A program made the position numbers and the translations under genes. DNA of 60,000 bases from Symsagittifera roscoffensis. Taxonomy: Eukaryota; Xenacoelomorpha; Acoela; Convolutidae. Positions 33,608 to 44,970 of the stretch are shown piece after piece. The notes under the pieces were generated by a model. It searched no databases, was not told where the DNA came from, and saw nothing but the letters and a program-made list of their open reading frames with translations. The stretch spans positions 36,647,109 through 36,707,108 of the forward strand of contig NC_087070.1 in the NCBI RefSeq assembly GCF_963678635.1. The letters are read 5' to 3'. Every line of letters begins with the position of its first letter. Position 1 is the stretch's first letter.

Positions 33608-34408
33608 GTGAAAACCCTGGAGAAACAACACAAGAAGTTGATAATATTGGTTAAGAACATTGTGATGAACGTGAAAACGGAAACGGAGCTGATCGCAGAT
33701 TGCCACGGAGGAACCGAGGTGAATCTAGTGACTGTACTAGGATTCTTCAGCATGTTTGGTTCTTTAGAGTCACTATTGAAACTAGAACAGAAACATGAGA
33801 TGGTCACGGCCATCAGTGTAGAAGTGTTCCCAGGAATTTTGCAGACTGAGCAAAAGCACATAGGAACATGGAGGGAAGCGATCGAGGCGGAAATGAACAT
33901 CCGACACAGTGAAACTTATCGCAGACCATCGGGAGCGCGATATTTGGTGGGATCGACATTAGTTCCAATATGCAAGAGCAGATACCCAGTGCATTTCGTA
34001 GCTGTGATGTAAAAAGTACGAGAAGATCGTGGATCAGGCCTTCTCAGTGCCAAAGTGTGTAAGACGAGCGAGAATGTCAGAAAAGTCTTATGAGTTACTG
34101 TGCAAAATGTTCTCAGCAGTTCCAGAAAGAACTAAGGAGGAGTTGGAATCGATACTGGAAGGAAGTTCATGGGATACGTCAGTTGGAGTTTCAGCGACTT
34201 TGAAAGACAAAAACAGAGAGGATCAACTGTTACGGATTACAACACAGTAGATGAGAATGATGAAGTCCATCGAGTGATGATGGAAGTTGAACCACTACTG
34301 GAAGCTTCGGGAAAGCGGAATTGGAGAAGCATCATGTTAACACAGGATGAGTTTCCCTGCCATTGCTTGCTGCAAACATGGTGGTATCCCGTAGTAATCT
34401 GGTGTTGA
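33608..34408 (+). pseudogene. ORF2 C-terminal region 2, element A
   Basis: Frame 33608-34012 has ETELIADCHGGTEVNLVT, ISVEVFPGILQTEQKH and ARYLVGSTLVPIC, then TAA. 34029-34250 continues with VDQAFSVPKCVRRARMSEKSYELL. 34169-34408 continues with MEVEPLLEASG and FPCHCLLQTWWYP. All align with B 57070-57780 in order. No known domain. Confidence 0.58.
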
Positions 34409-35100
34409 TCTGGGACTCCGGAGAGCTGCTCTCCATGGGTTTACCAGACTCATCACGGCGCATAACGATAGTGATAGTGGGAGTTATGATGGCGATACAA
34501 TGGCTGGAAGCTCATTTGAAGGAGAACAATAGACAGGAGGCACCAACGAGAGAAAATTTGCAGAAATTGGATTGTCTAAAATATTTAGATCTTTTTGAGA
34601 CAATGTGCAAGATTCTGAACATTCCGATGGAATTGAAAAAGATATAGGCAAGAAGACGACTGACGCCATGGTTTATAGCCAACATGACTGCATGGTTGTA
34701 CGAATATGCCAAGAAGCATATGTCGAAGCACGGCAGAGTATACAGTACGTAGCAGCTGGACATTGGAGCAAGAGCTTTCAAGCGAGCTTTTGTAACTCAT
34801 CGGAATGCAGTGACCACCGCCGTAAAGAGAATCTCCAGGGTGAGTGAACGTGATGGAAAAGAGAAAGAAGATATGTTGAAGGAAGATTTGGAGAGAAATG
34901 TGACGTTGTGTCTCCACATCAGCTTCTGCAGGAACAGAGAACCCAACGTTGATACCTTACCTTGTTGTAAACAAAGGGTAGAAGAGCAGAAGTGTTGGAG
35001 GACTGCTTCCAACAGCGTCAGAATTGCTACTAATGTGTTGCAAGACACAGAGACTGAAAGCGCAGAGTCAATGTCGCAGGAGGAGGAGATGGAGCATTGA
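34363..35100 (+). pseudogene. ORF2 C-terminus of element A with Cys/His cluster and acidic tail
   Basis: Frames 34363-34647 and 34810-35100 match the end of B ORF2 (57780-58500): RSNLVLIWDSGELLSMGLP, KYLDLFETMCKILNIP, THRNAVTTAVKR and DLERNVTLCLHISFCRNR, followed by LPCCK. The C-x-H-x3-C...CC pattern is kept in both elements and could bind a metal. The tail is acidic (MSQEEEMEH in A, EDSETEDQDEEAM in B). ORF2 ends at 35100. Confidence 0.6.
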
Positions 35101-35920
35101 CAGATTGCCGAAGAACAAGATGCAAAAAAAAAACAAAAATAGAAGAATTTAGAAGTTTTAGAACTTCTAAACGATGAAAAAGGAAGAAACAAAAAAGTGA
35201 CGAAAAAGAAGAAGTTAAAACTGAGAATTGTTTTATGTGTGACAAAAAAACTCAAGTAAGAAACTAAGCAATCAAGTTGTAATTGAAACTGAAAGAAAAC
35301 AATTAGTTGAGTTTTGAACATTAAAAGAATTTGTTGCATTTATAAATTTGCATTTTCATTTTAGTTAGTGGCTTTAGAGACACTTACTATTTTTTTTTAA
35401 AAAACGCTTGAGCGAAGAGTATTTTAAATATTCTAGCCTGTATGATTGTTTTTAATCAACTGATCACTTTGTGATGACATGAATGTCTTGGGTAGTCTCT
35501 TGAAGAGGGAGATTGTTTCATTGTTCTTTCTAACCACAGAGTTCCTTAATTTTAAATTTCAGGACCAATAACAACTAAAATTTCCGAAGAGAAGAAGCAT
35601 ACTAGGATAATTTTAGCTTGTTGTTTGGCATGACTGTCCTGCAAACTAACGCCTTTTAAAACCTAGGAGGAAAAGTTTTAAGTCAGAGCATTGACAGTGG
35701 AATTCATTAAAAATGTTTTATCTTAAGTCATATCCTCGAAAGTGCAGATTGAAGAAAGAATTTGGAAGGCTATAGTGATGTAGTATGATGCCATTTATAT
35801 TCTGCGGTGAGTCGATATGACGTGGATAGAAGTGATTTAGTGCATTTTGTAAATTCTGTTCGATGACACTGTACCATTTTTACGAAGACTACGAGATTCA
35901 ATGGGGACACTGACCGGGCT
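35101..35920 (+). other. 3' untranslated region of element A
   Basis: No ORF. It contains blocks conserved with B 58501-59199. One is a 20-base identical block gatgtagtatgatgccattt (35777-35796; B 59044-59063); another is ..ccacagagtt.ctta.ttt (about 35535; B about 58863). Conservation outside coding sequence suggests signals for packaging, RNA stability or reverse transcription. Confidence 0.6.
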
Positions 35921-35932
35921 GTTCGGGGAGTA
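35921..35932 (+). promoter_or_regulatory. Polypurine tract of element A
   Basis: gttcggggagta immediately precedes the TGTG that opens the LTR. B has gtcccgggagta at the same place. A short purine run abutting the LTR is the usual primer site for plus-strand DNA synthesis. The tract is only about seven purines and resembles the internal TTTGTCCGGGGAG copies. Confidence 0.65.
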
Positions 35933-36842
35933 TGTGACATTTGACCAGAATTGACAAAAAGATGGTTACAAAGGGCTAGCAGCTAGACTTCCGAATTAGC
36001 AGTTTTGGATGATTAACAGTGTTATTCAGACGATTCGACAAATCGTGAAGGCTGAAGGATTCGGAAATTCTGAAATTTTAAAAATCGAATTGTGACGTCA
36101 CACTTTTGAGAAACGTCAAAAACGGACATTTGGAAGAAATCCAAAATAAAACAGAACAACGAGATACGTTGCGAAAACAACTACGATAATTGAGAGAAAA
36201 ACGAAAATATGACAGAGTGTTAGCAGAGATCGCTCCGAGTTGCAACGATTGTGGCGCTACATTCGTTCCTTGGCCATTCACGACAACGGTGAAGGGTAAA
36301 AACTAGCCTTCCGGAGAGGAAATAAATGTGTTATTTCACCGGATTCAAGAATCCGGAGGGGTCTAGGGACTTGAACTTAAACCATTTTGTACAAACTTTT
36401 AGCTTCCCGATTATGTCCAGAATTGAATTTTTTTATCATCTGATTTCGTTTTCTGACGATGACAAGCTAGGAGTTGAGGGAAAGGTTTGATCCATCTTCG
36501 ATGGAGATGATGATTTTTATCTACTGAACAAAAACAATAGTAAAATAATAAGTAGTAGTAGCCCTGTTTTTAGGAGTGACCTCGTGGTCTGGGTATACTG
36601 AGACCCAGCCATGAGCTCACTAATTTTGCATGTAAACATGTTAATTTGAGTGTTTTGACCGAAGCCGAAAGCAGTAACGTTTTTGTCGACCCGATGTTTG
36701 AAAGACCACCAAAAGAACTGGCTTTGGTAGAGACGGTGAAAAGCATGTAGAGCTTAGTTTAGACGCTGGCCAGTCGTTTTATAGCTTAGCTTTATTTTCC
36801 GTCGATATGTACCTACGGGCGAATGTACAGTAACCTATTATG
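35933..36842 (+). repeat. 3' LTR of element A (partial)
   Basis: It starts TGTGACATTTGACCAGAATT, parallel to the B LTR start TGTGCCATTCGGTCAGATTG. Ordered but diverged homology to the B LTR (37315-38189) follows, including the segment with gggagacggtgaaaa.../gctggccagtcgtt...gggcgaatgt (36740-36830; B 38095-38195). It ends near 36842, where sequence restarts at an earlier LTR position. No CA terminus could be fixed. It contains a double hairpin at 36319-36356. Confidence 0.7.
36319..36356 (+). promoter_or_regulatory. Double hairpin in A-type LTR, copy 1
   Basis: Stem 1 pairs GAAATAA (36319-36325) with TTATTTC (36331-36337) around a 5-base loop. After one base, stem 2 pairs CCGGATTC (36339-36346) with GAATCCGG (36349-36356). 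The same layout recurs at 37046-37083 with a compensatory pair change. Possibly an RNA structure in the element transcript. Confidence 0.5.
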
Positions 36843-37314
36843 ATTTCACACAAACTGAAGTGGCGAAAACACAACAACAATAGTCGCAGTGGAAACAACA
36901 ACTAGAAAACGACAACAGATTGAAATTGTAATAGGAGATTGTCAGGATCATTTCCAGTTGTAACGAGTGTGTTGTTACAATCGATACAACGTAGAACCCG
37001 AGAAAAAGGCAAGGTGTTGGCACGGCGTGTCTAGCCTTCCGGAAAGAAATAGGAGTGCTATTTCCCCGGATTCCAGAATCCGGAGGGGTCTCGGGCTCAG
37101 AACTCAAACTGTTTTATACAAACTTTTAGGTTTGAAAGACTCACCACCCCTTCTTACAATGCAATATTGAGGCGATCCATCTCAACTGTTAGCCGCAAAG
37201 GTTTAGCTAATATCCGGGGCACAAATAATTTTTACAACAAGAAAAATGAAAACATGCTTGCCATCCCTCAAAACGTCCTTTGCTCGTGAACTGAGATCCA
37301 AAGTGGTGTACAAG
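36843..37314 (+). repeat. Further A-type LTR fragment
   Basis: Sequence at 36843-37140 again follows the LTR interior (compare 36130-36420): a run of aacaacaa and cgag-type blocks, then tctagccttccgga, the double hairpin, ggaggggtct, and tacaaacttttag. It has no coding content. It lies directly left of the B LTR, so it is a second, truncated LTR copy or an internal duplication of the A LTR, into which B may have inserted. Confidence 0.6.
37046..37083 (+). promoter_or_regulatory. Double hairpin in A-type LTR, copy 2
   Basis: GAAATAG (37046-37052) pairs with CTATTTC (37058-37064); CCGGATTC (37066-37073) pairs with GAATCCGG (37076-37083). Relative to copy 1, the loop-closing pair of stem 1 has changed from A-T to G-C on both sides, so pairing is kept while sequence changes. 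Confidence 0.5.
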
Positions 37315-38189
37315 TGTGCCATTCGGTCAGATTGGCACAGCGCAACCTTCCGACGAAGCACGAATCATAGCGAAAAAACCTTAACAGCGAAAAAGGGCTA
37401 AAAAAGAGGGTCGAAGTATTCTGAAATTTTCTATTTTTTAAAATTTCGATCGTCAAGTTGATATTTCTCAGAAATACGGAAAACGGCCATTCTGACCAAA
37501 AAAGCTGAGAAAAACAGAACAACAGCAAATCTAGTGAAAAACAGTCACACGAGAACGATAGAAAAACGAAGCCTCTTATCGTGGCAATCACGCACGTTAA
37601 GACCTTTAGTGGAAGAAATTATTGGGAAAGGAGGCTTCGGTGGGGAAGTGGTGGAAAGCAGTACCCTCCCGTGCCACGAATTGGGAGTGATAACAACGTT
37701 ATCTCGAGGAGAATACGGAAGCGGAGGTTTGGTCCCCCAGAGACTGTTATATGGTGAAAGACTGTAGTAACTTAACTTTTTAGCTACTCTGATGCCATAG
37801 AACTTTGAATTAACACCGGTATTGTTTGATATTTTAGAAAATGAGTAGCTAGGAAGAGGAAAGGGTCAATCCATCTCCAATGGATTTAATACAGAACTGT
37901 CACCAAAAACATACTAAAAAAGGGTATTCGAGCCGTGTTTTTAATAGCAATCACGTAGTCTGAGGATCCGAGACTCAGCTATGTGGTTGCGTTCGCATGT
38001 AAACGAAAGCTGATCAAAAGTCGTTTGACTGATGGCCTAAAAATCGTAACTTTATACTTAGCCCTAAACAGACCAGAAAATCAACTGGCAAGGTCGAGAC
38101 GGTGAAAAACGAGTTGGATTAAGGTAATTGACGCCTGCCAGTCGTTATTGGGTACTTTTTCGACGCTCCGTCGCTGTGTAGTATTTGGG
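37315..38189 (+). repeat. 5' LTR of element B, part confirmed by the 3' copy
   Basis: Direct repeat of 59212-60000. The right end is unknown because the 3' copy runs off the window. The LTR may extend well into 38190-41300. No target-site duplication can be tested. Confidence 0.8.
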
Positions 38190-39399
38190 CGAATGTTACA
38201 TAGACGTTTTTATGGCACTCCTGGGTGGGCCTGGTAAAGGCATGAGACCATCATGATCAGTAAACGTTTCAGCGACGAACCCTCCGCTCCGGGCGTATGC
38301 CCAAGTTAGAGGCCTTAATGACCGTTATTGTACTAGGGGGAAGGTGCGTACCCTCCGCCTAGTGCTATTTAGCTTTTTAACTTAGTTAACACCGGAAATT
38401 CCGGGGGCCGGAGGGTTAGGTGGGAAGTCATGAGCCCGCTTGTCCCAAGGTCCCGGGAGCAAAAACAATTAAAGAGAAAGTATAAAACCAAACAAAAATA
38501 GTGTATAACCAAGAAAAAGTCAAAAATAAATTTACTTGAAAATAATAAAGTACAAAAAACAGTAAAAAATCCTCCAAAAAAAAACCAAAAACAATAAAGA
38601 ACATAAAATGACAGTTTATATGTTATTTCCGGACAAGATGCGATCTGACCTTCCTATTTGCTGTTGTTTCAGATTGATTTATATCATTTCTGATAGAAAG
38701 ATTGTGTGTTTTGGTGAAGGGTTGGGTACTTAAGCACGTTAATGGTGATTTTGCCGGTGACCAGAGGGTAGAGTGGCAAGCTGACCGACGTGTTCCACAT
38801 TCAACAGGGACATCAGGGACAACATCCACAACGACTGTTGGGTATCGTTGAAACTATTTTGGTATCGTTCGGGTATTATTTCATTAAAACTTAAGTGGTG
38901 GGGGGCACGATTGGCGCGGTCCGATTGTACCCTCCGTCGATCACAAATTTCCGAGTTAAGGGTCTTAATTCGGGTATTTTGTTGCAAAGGAGGGTATAGT
39001 AAAATTCATTAACGACTACTAATAGGTTATTATCCTAATTATATATTACCTATCTCCTATTTAGACCCAAGAAACACCCAAATTTTGTCGAAAATTACCG
39101 ATTTTCGACCGAATTATAGACCCCCAAATTTTTGGATATCCGAGCTTTTCCGAACAGCAAAAAGCTTTTATATAAGGAGTAGCTAAGTAGTTAGATATTC
39201 CTGACTAAAGAAACCGCGTGAGAAAGAACTCAGTAAAAGTTAGAAAAAACGAAAATTTTTCGATCAAAATTTTGATATTTTTCTGAATTTTGTCAATCTA
39301 TTTTGGGGATCGAGTTTTTGAGTTTTTAGACTTAGAGCAATAAAAATTTTTGTGTTAGGAGCAGGCTAGCATAATGTGCTCGGTTGCCAGAAAAATTTT

Positions 39400-40350
39400 T
39401 GAGTAACCCTCCGATTAGCTCCGTGAATAGAGCTAACGACTTAAGGATTGGAAAAGGAAGGAATCGGAGGGTCCAAATTTGATAGTTATTGGCCAAATTT
39501 TTGTCTCCTAACCCTTTTTGGTCCGGTTTTTTGCAATGTTCCAGTACCGTACAGGGCTACTACGCTCGTTTCAATTATTTTTAGGCACTTTCAATGGGAA
39601 TTGCGGAAAAAGTCTTTCAGAACCTATATAGGTGGTAAAAAAAAGCCATTTTGAAAAACACGTTTTTGGCGATTTCTCAGAGACTAGCCAACCAATCGGG
39701 ATAACGTTGGTACCATAAACCGACGTTTTTAACCACTTTTCCGTACCGCAACCGTTTTTGGGTTGATAATCTCGGAAAAGAAAATTTTTTTAGAATTTGT
39801 TGGTTCGGAGGGTCCAAATTTCAGGTAACCCTCCGAGCGGTAGAAAATTTTATAAAAACACTGCTGGGAAGGTTGACCGTGTCAGCCACCCTGGTTTTAA
39901 GTAAGTTACAACGCATTCGGAGGCTTTATCGCGGTAAAATAACCCTTTTTCCTGATTTTTGGGGAACCCTCCGAAGTAACCCTCCGGAGTGACTTAAGCC
40001 CCTTAGCAACCCTCCTTAGTGGAAATTTTCCAAGAGACCCCCCGAAGAAGTTAAAACAACCCCCCATAGAGAATTCAGTTTTTTTTTGACGTTTTCTTAA
40101 GCTAGTTGAAGGCCCTTTTCAAAAGTTTGAAAAATTTGGAAGAACCCTCCGAAGTAACCCTCCGGAGCATATTAAGCCTCTTATTGACCCTCCTTACTGA
40201 GCTAAGGGGGACCCTCCGAAGTCTCTTGGGTGACTAAGGTACCCTCCGAAGTAACCCTCCGGGGTAGGCCAAGTGTCCTAACAACCCTCCGAAGTAACCC
40301 TCCGGAGTGACTTAAGCCTCTTAGCAACCCTCCTTAGTGGAAACTTAGGG
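39400..40350 (+). repeat. Cluster of CCCTCCG / CGGAGGG motifs
   Basis: The octamer ACCCTCCG or its reverse complement CGGAGGGT occurs many times, often paired as ccctccgaagtaaccctccg followed by gagtgacttaagcc (near 39967, 40144, 40240, 40285). Copies on the opposite strand occur at about 39464 and 39807, and related ccggaggg/ggaggg in the LTR (36353, 37080, 38410). Both orientations within one transcript could pair to form large stem structures. Confidence 0.6.
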
Positions 40351-40554
40351 AAACCTTCTGGGGCCATTTGAGCAACGGAAAATATGCATTTAAGGTTGGG
40401 ATAAAAGGTCACCTAACAACGGGCGTGCATATTAGGATCATAGGAGCCCATTTGACCCGGAAATTTGTGATAAACTTTGGATTCTAGATCGGGTGTATCA
40501 GAAGTACCCGAATCAAATTTTTTTTTTTGTGATTTTGGTTGTGTGGTTGATCTG

Positions 40555-40825
40555 AGCTACTTAATAGGAAAGTTCGGGCAATCCGGGAACACATAGAAGA
40601 AAACCTCGGTGAGTGTATTAGGCAGATACACACTCACTTGAGAAGAAAAGAAGTTCCCTGCTCTCGTGCACTTGGAGCGTTCCGGGTGTGGGGGAGCTTT
40701 TTCATAGACTTTAGAAATTTTTCGATCAGAGTTTGCCTTGAGCTACTTAGTAGGACAGCTCGGGCAATCGCAGGACACCTAAAAGAAGACCTCGGTGGGT
40801 GTATTAGGCGAATACACACTCACTT
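40555..40825 (+). repeat. Tandem pair of about 185-base units, each with an 8-bp hairpin
   Basis: Units start at about 40556 and 40740 (gctactta.tagga, tcgggcaatc). Each carries gtg(a/g)gtgta facing tacacactcac (40609-40637 and 40795-40823), giving 8-bp stems around the loop with ttaggc. The A-T pair in unit 1 is G.T in unit 2, so pairing is kept. Likely RNA structure of the leader. Confidence 0.5.
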
Positions 40826-41352
40826 GAGAGGACTGTGTCCTTGGCTTCGTTCTTTTGGATCGATCCGATTGAGGGAAGTCTTTTTCTTTAAGACTAAGTT
40901 TTATTGATCTGTTTCTGAATCATCACTGCTTTTTACCAAAGATTGTTTGATTTTAACAAAGCAGTGACTTGATAAAAGTGTGGCAATAAATTGATACTGA
41001 CGAAAGGTCGCTGTCACCTGTAGGATATTCTTATCTGATTATCAACTGTGTTTTGTGTATTGATTATATCAGGTCAAAATTTTGTGATACTGTTATACCA
41101 TACAACGGGGTTGAGTTAGCATTATATCAGTACTGAGTAGGCCCTGTGTGTAACTTTAGCTGAGTCACTAGTATTGTCATTAAGAAATCTAAGAGACATT
41201 TTGATACTAACGGAATCGGGCAGCGTTAATTAATCGAGTAGGCAGCGTTAATTAATTTAACTTGATCTTGTTTGCGGTACGTGTGCATTGCCATTAAATT
41301 GTGCGAGCATTACCGTTTAATACAAAGAATGCACAGTGGGGACTCGTTAGGA

Positions 41353-43723
41353 ATGACTACTAAGATTTCCAGGCTGAGCAAGGGAAGTACGCGAAAGTTT
41401 AGAACTAGTCGTAACCAATCTTCGTTTAGCAGTGTTCCGGACGTTTTTGCTGATAACGAATCGATTAAAAGTCAAGCTGATCTTTCAGTGAACGAAATGA
41501 AACTAAGAAGCGAGAAGAACCTCGATGGCAATCAAGGGCGGAGCGCCGAGGCCGGGCCGGCGAATGAGACGCTCATGGATCCCTTTGAGGAAGGGGAACG
41601 AACACTTATTCGACCCGATTTTGAGCCAAGCGAGGACCTCGAACGGGAGGAAGTCGAGAGGACAGAGGAGGCCTCGGAGCGTTCCGAGGTCGAGCCTCGA
41701 GAGGAATTATTGTTCAGGGGAATGTCCAAATCAGAGACTAAGAGTCATAAGTGGAGAAAGGATTTTTCACAACCGACCAATACACACTCTTCTCTGGCAA
41801 AGCAGAGCAAGAACGCGATGATGTCGAGTATAAGTCCGAGTGAAGAACAAACGGGTTCGAAGGCAAAGAAGAGTTGGAAGTCTCTGTACGATGAGCGCAT
41901 GGCGTCACTACAAACCGAAGGTCTATCTTCCAGTTATGACAATCCGGAGATAACAAACCCGGATGTGAACTTCACGCCGTGTCCGAGGAACGACATCAGC
42001 AGAAAGGCATTGTCCACTTCGCCGACCAGGCCAATGTCTGATGTGATAATCCTGGGATGTTCGACAGATTGATGACGTCGATGGGAAAGCAAAAAGGGGG
42101 TGCGTCATCAAGTACCAGGCTGCAGCCGCAGTTGACCTCATCTTCTCTGGGGCTAACCCCGCCATTGGGGGCAGCCCGCGATATAAGTGACATGTTTGCT
42201 GGCGTAATGACTTGTCTGGATGAACTGAGACGGGACATGACTAAAAGAATAGATCAATTTGACGAGAGAGCTCACCAGGGTCAAGAGAATTTGAGGGATG
42301 AACTGACGCAGAGTTGATCAGGCTCAATTGATTCGCAACACCGATAAATGCCTGGCGGAGAGCCTGGCACAGGCACACAAGGAGTCAGAGGAAAGAGAGG
42401 CTAGGATGACAAGAGAGATCGAGCGATTGTTGAACGATCACGATAATACCTACGCTCGTACGATGACTAGCTTGGAAAAAGGTTCGATGCCAAATCTGAC
42501 CTAATGATGCGGAAGCTTGACGAGATCTTAAATGGGAGCAATTGGGAGGAGCGTTCCAACCCAAGGGAGCGCTCACGCCAGGTGAATGATGGAGATGGTA
42601 CAGGCAGCTATGCCGGGGCCCAGCAGAGTTCGAGAACGAACTACGAATCTAGGAATAGGGAGCGGCACAGGGCAGCCCCCTCGAGGCCTAGCTGGACGAA
42701 TCCAGCCCCGCCGAAGCAGATGCTACTCCGGAGACAAGGTTGCCCACTGTGCCATAAGTCAGGTCAGTGCCAGATCTGACTACGGTCTCGCAGGACACAA
42801 CGGTGTATGCCTCGATGTTTGAACCTCTGAATAAATCCCTCGAAACGTTCATCACCAAGCTCTCGAACTCAACCGAGAGAGGAGAGAGGTCAAGAAGGAC
42901 ATTGAAGAAGCCTAAATCATACAAAGACGAGTCAGACGGCTGCATTGATACTTGGATAGAGGTGATGAAGTTGCACTTTGAAGAACAGAGTCTCTCCAAG
43001 AAACAGGAATGCAGCGCACTAACGAGCAACCTGGAGGGTACTGCCCTAAATTGTGTAATGGCGAAAAGAGCCAATGAAAGAGACAGCGCTCGCACGATAT
43101 TCGACATCCTCTTGAATCGTTTCGGCTCTGGAGTACAAGGGCACCAGGCTATGGTGAAGTTCGAAAAGAGGCGTCAAAGAGATGACGAATCCATAGACAA
43201 ATTTTTGGACGACCTTGAATTGCTTAGGAGGAGAAGCAGTCCCGATGAGAGAATATCCGAGCGAAACTTGGCGATAGCTTCGAAGTTCATGGACGGAGTA
43301 AAGAGTGAGGAGTTGAGAACGATGTTAGCCACACACTTCAACCTGTCGCTTGATCAAGTACCCACGCCTGATGATTTGCTTATGAAGTCACGTGAATACT
43401 TGCTCATAAAACCAAGGGCGCAAAATCGTTACAGCAATTATGGCAACTACAGCGGGACGAACACTGGCGCGAGCTCCAGTTGGTACAAGCCTCGCGACGA
43501 CATGGATAAGAGGAGGTCATGTGCGAATTGTGGTTCGATGGACCATCATGTTTCCGCGTATTCTGATTACAAGCAGAACATGAAGGCAATAGGCTACTTT
43601 CTCGACGACGTCTATGCGACCGACGAGGATCACGAAGAATACGTTAGAGGGCTCATCATGAAATATGGACCGAGGTGCTTCTTCTGTAACTTGGAGGGAC
43701 ACTTCAAGTCGGACTGCACTTAG
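41353..43723 (+). pseudogene. gag: Gag of element B, broken
   Basis: ATG at 41353 (or 41329, same frame) opens a Ser/Glu-rich N-terminal region. The frame shifts near 42060, passes a coiled-coil region (LDELRRDMTKRIDQFDERA, AHKESEEREARMTREIERLL) with stops near 42318 and 42500, and re-enters frame at 42767. From there 318 codons contain the capsid-like block DGCIDTWIEVMKLHFEE, then ILLNRFGSGVQGHQAM and FLDDLELLRRR, and two knuckles. Knuckle 1 is CANC-x4-H-x4-Y, having lost its last Cys; knuckle 2 (CFFC-x4-H-x4-C) is intact. TAG at 43721-43723 stands where A has CAA (Gln), right after knuckle 2. Gag packages the element RNA. Confidence 0.82.
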
Positions 43724-44970
43724 TTTTGGGATGCAGTGGCGGACGCGAAACACCCCCGCCACGAAGAGGCGCTTTCGGGTGTCAAGGCCAGTCGAGCACG
43801 TCTGATGAACGAGGCCGAGTCTCGGAGAAAAGAGACGGCACCGAGCACCTTTAGGACTAAGAAGGTGAAGACCTTGCCTGACGAGGTGGTAGCCTCGAGC
43901 CTGGAGGCAGAGTCGGCTAGCCCACTCAAAGTAGATTATGGTTTGGCGGCAAGGACAGCGTTACAGAATGTCAAACAGGAGCTAGCCACGAAAGAAGTGG
44001 AGCAATGGGTAAGGTCGGAACTGGAAAGCACGGATCTTCGGGAAAAGTTTAACATTCTGAGTAAAACGACGGAAGACGAGGACAAAAAGGAACCCAGAAA
44101 GCAGGGCCTAAAACTGAATGTCATATCTGGTAGAATTTTCGGAATGACGAAAGAAGGGACGAAGATAATGTCCATTATCTCAGTCGCAGGACACCAGGTG
44201 GTCAAGAACTTGAGTGAACCATCCGAGATTACACTAGTCCACCTGGACATTTATGCAGACTACCTGAGGGAGAAAGATCCCAAGGTGGACTCCAGGGCAG
44301 TGCGAGCGCTGCTCACGACAGGAGGTCCAAGGCTGATGAGAGTGGATGGACATTACATAGAGGTCCATGGCCCATATCCGATTCTGATGAATGTGGATGG
44401 CATCAACATTTTTACAAAAGCACACGTAACTGATGCGAGTGATCAGGTAGGCCGGATATATATTGACCAAGAAGAGCTGAAGGTGCGACGAATCGGACAC
44501 AATGCCTTGCTTGAACAGGATGCGGTCCACATGGGTTGCGAAGCCGATCTGGCAGCACATGTGCTAGATGTGCAGGGCAGACAACTTTCAGTGAAAGGAC
44601 TGTTAGACACGGGTGCAGTGGTCAGTGTCATGCCAGTCAAAACCTGGACTGACATGGGCTTTGATAGGTCGGATCTGATACCGACAAACATCAGACTGGC
44701 AGCGGCCAATCAGGGAGCAATCTATATGACAGGACGGACCCCTATTATATCACTGCAGCTTGGGGAAGACATCTTTGGATGAGCTTCCTGGTGGTGGAAA
44801 ATTTGGACGAATCCGATCAATTCATCCTGGGAAGGGACTTTATACGCAACTTTGATGTCACGATCGACCTCAATGACGGGTTGATCAGGATCAAAGATCC
44901 GGAGAGGAAGTATGAAAAGAAACCTCTTAATAAGATTTTAATAAACCGGCTAAGGTGCCAATTTTTCTAG
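43724..44970 (+). pseudogene. pro: Retropepsin region of element B
   Basis: It continues the Gag frame after the TAG: FWDAVADAKHPRHEEALSGVKAS, a Glu/Lys-rich stretch and an unassigned domain like that in A. The protease follows with LLDTGAVVSVMP at about 44600-44635. A one-base deletion near 44770 (cttggggaagacatctttgg) moves the frame. FILGRDFIRNFDVTIDL follows in the frame 44779-44970. Another shift near 44950 leads to PIFLDRKVRLKPNQAVVAF. The active-site DTG is intact. Confidence 0.83.

Larger units (their letters stand above)
20341..36842 (+). mobile_element. Giant Gypsy retrotransposon A, 5' truncated
   Basis: Ordered remnants of Gag, retropepsin, RT, RNase H, integrase, a macro-like ORF and a long ORF2 are followed by a polypurine tract (35921-35932) and the left end of a 3' LTR (35933, TGTG). 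No 5' LTR is present: recognisable Gag starts abruptly near 20341, right after repeat R2. The copy carries at least a dozen frameshifts and stops, an exact 1,543-base tandem duplication (27994-31079) and, relative to element B, a deletion of about 3.4 kb in ORF2. The relation to B is roughly two-thirds protein identity in pol by eye and lower in ORF2. Confidence 0.85.
38190..41328 (+). other. Rest of 5' LTR and/or leader of element B
   Basis: No credible gene in 3.1 kb. It contains a TATA-like tttatataagg (about 39168), the CCCTCCG-motif cluster (39400-40350), a tandem pair of hairpin-bearing 185-base units (about 40555-40825) and a short direct repeat gcagcgttaattaat (41221-41255). A promoter and the primer-binding site should lie here, but I could not identify a tRNA-complementary 18-mer following a CA. 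Confidence 0.5.

Noticed and set aside
41329-41352. gcacagtggggactcgtta as end of LTR plus primer-binding site of B
   Set aside because: TGGGGACTCG follows a CA, but I could not match it to a tRNA 3' end, and it would overlap the Gag start.
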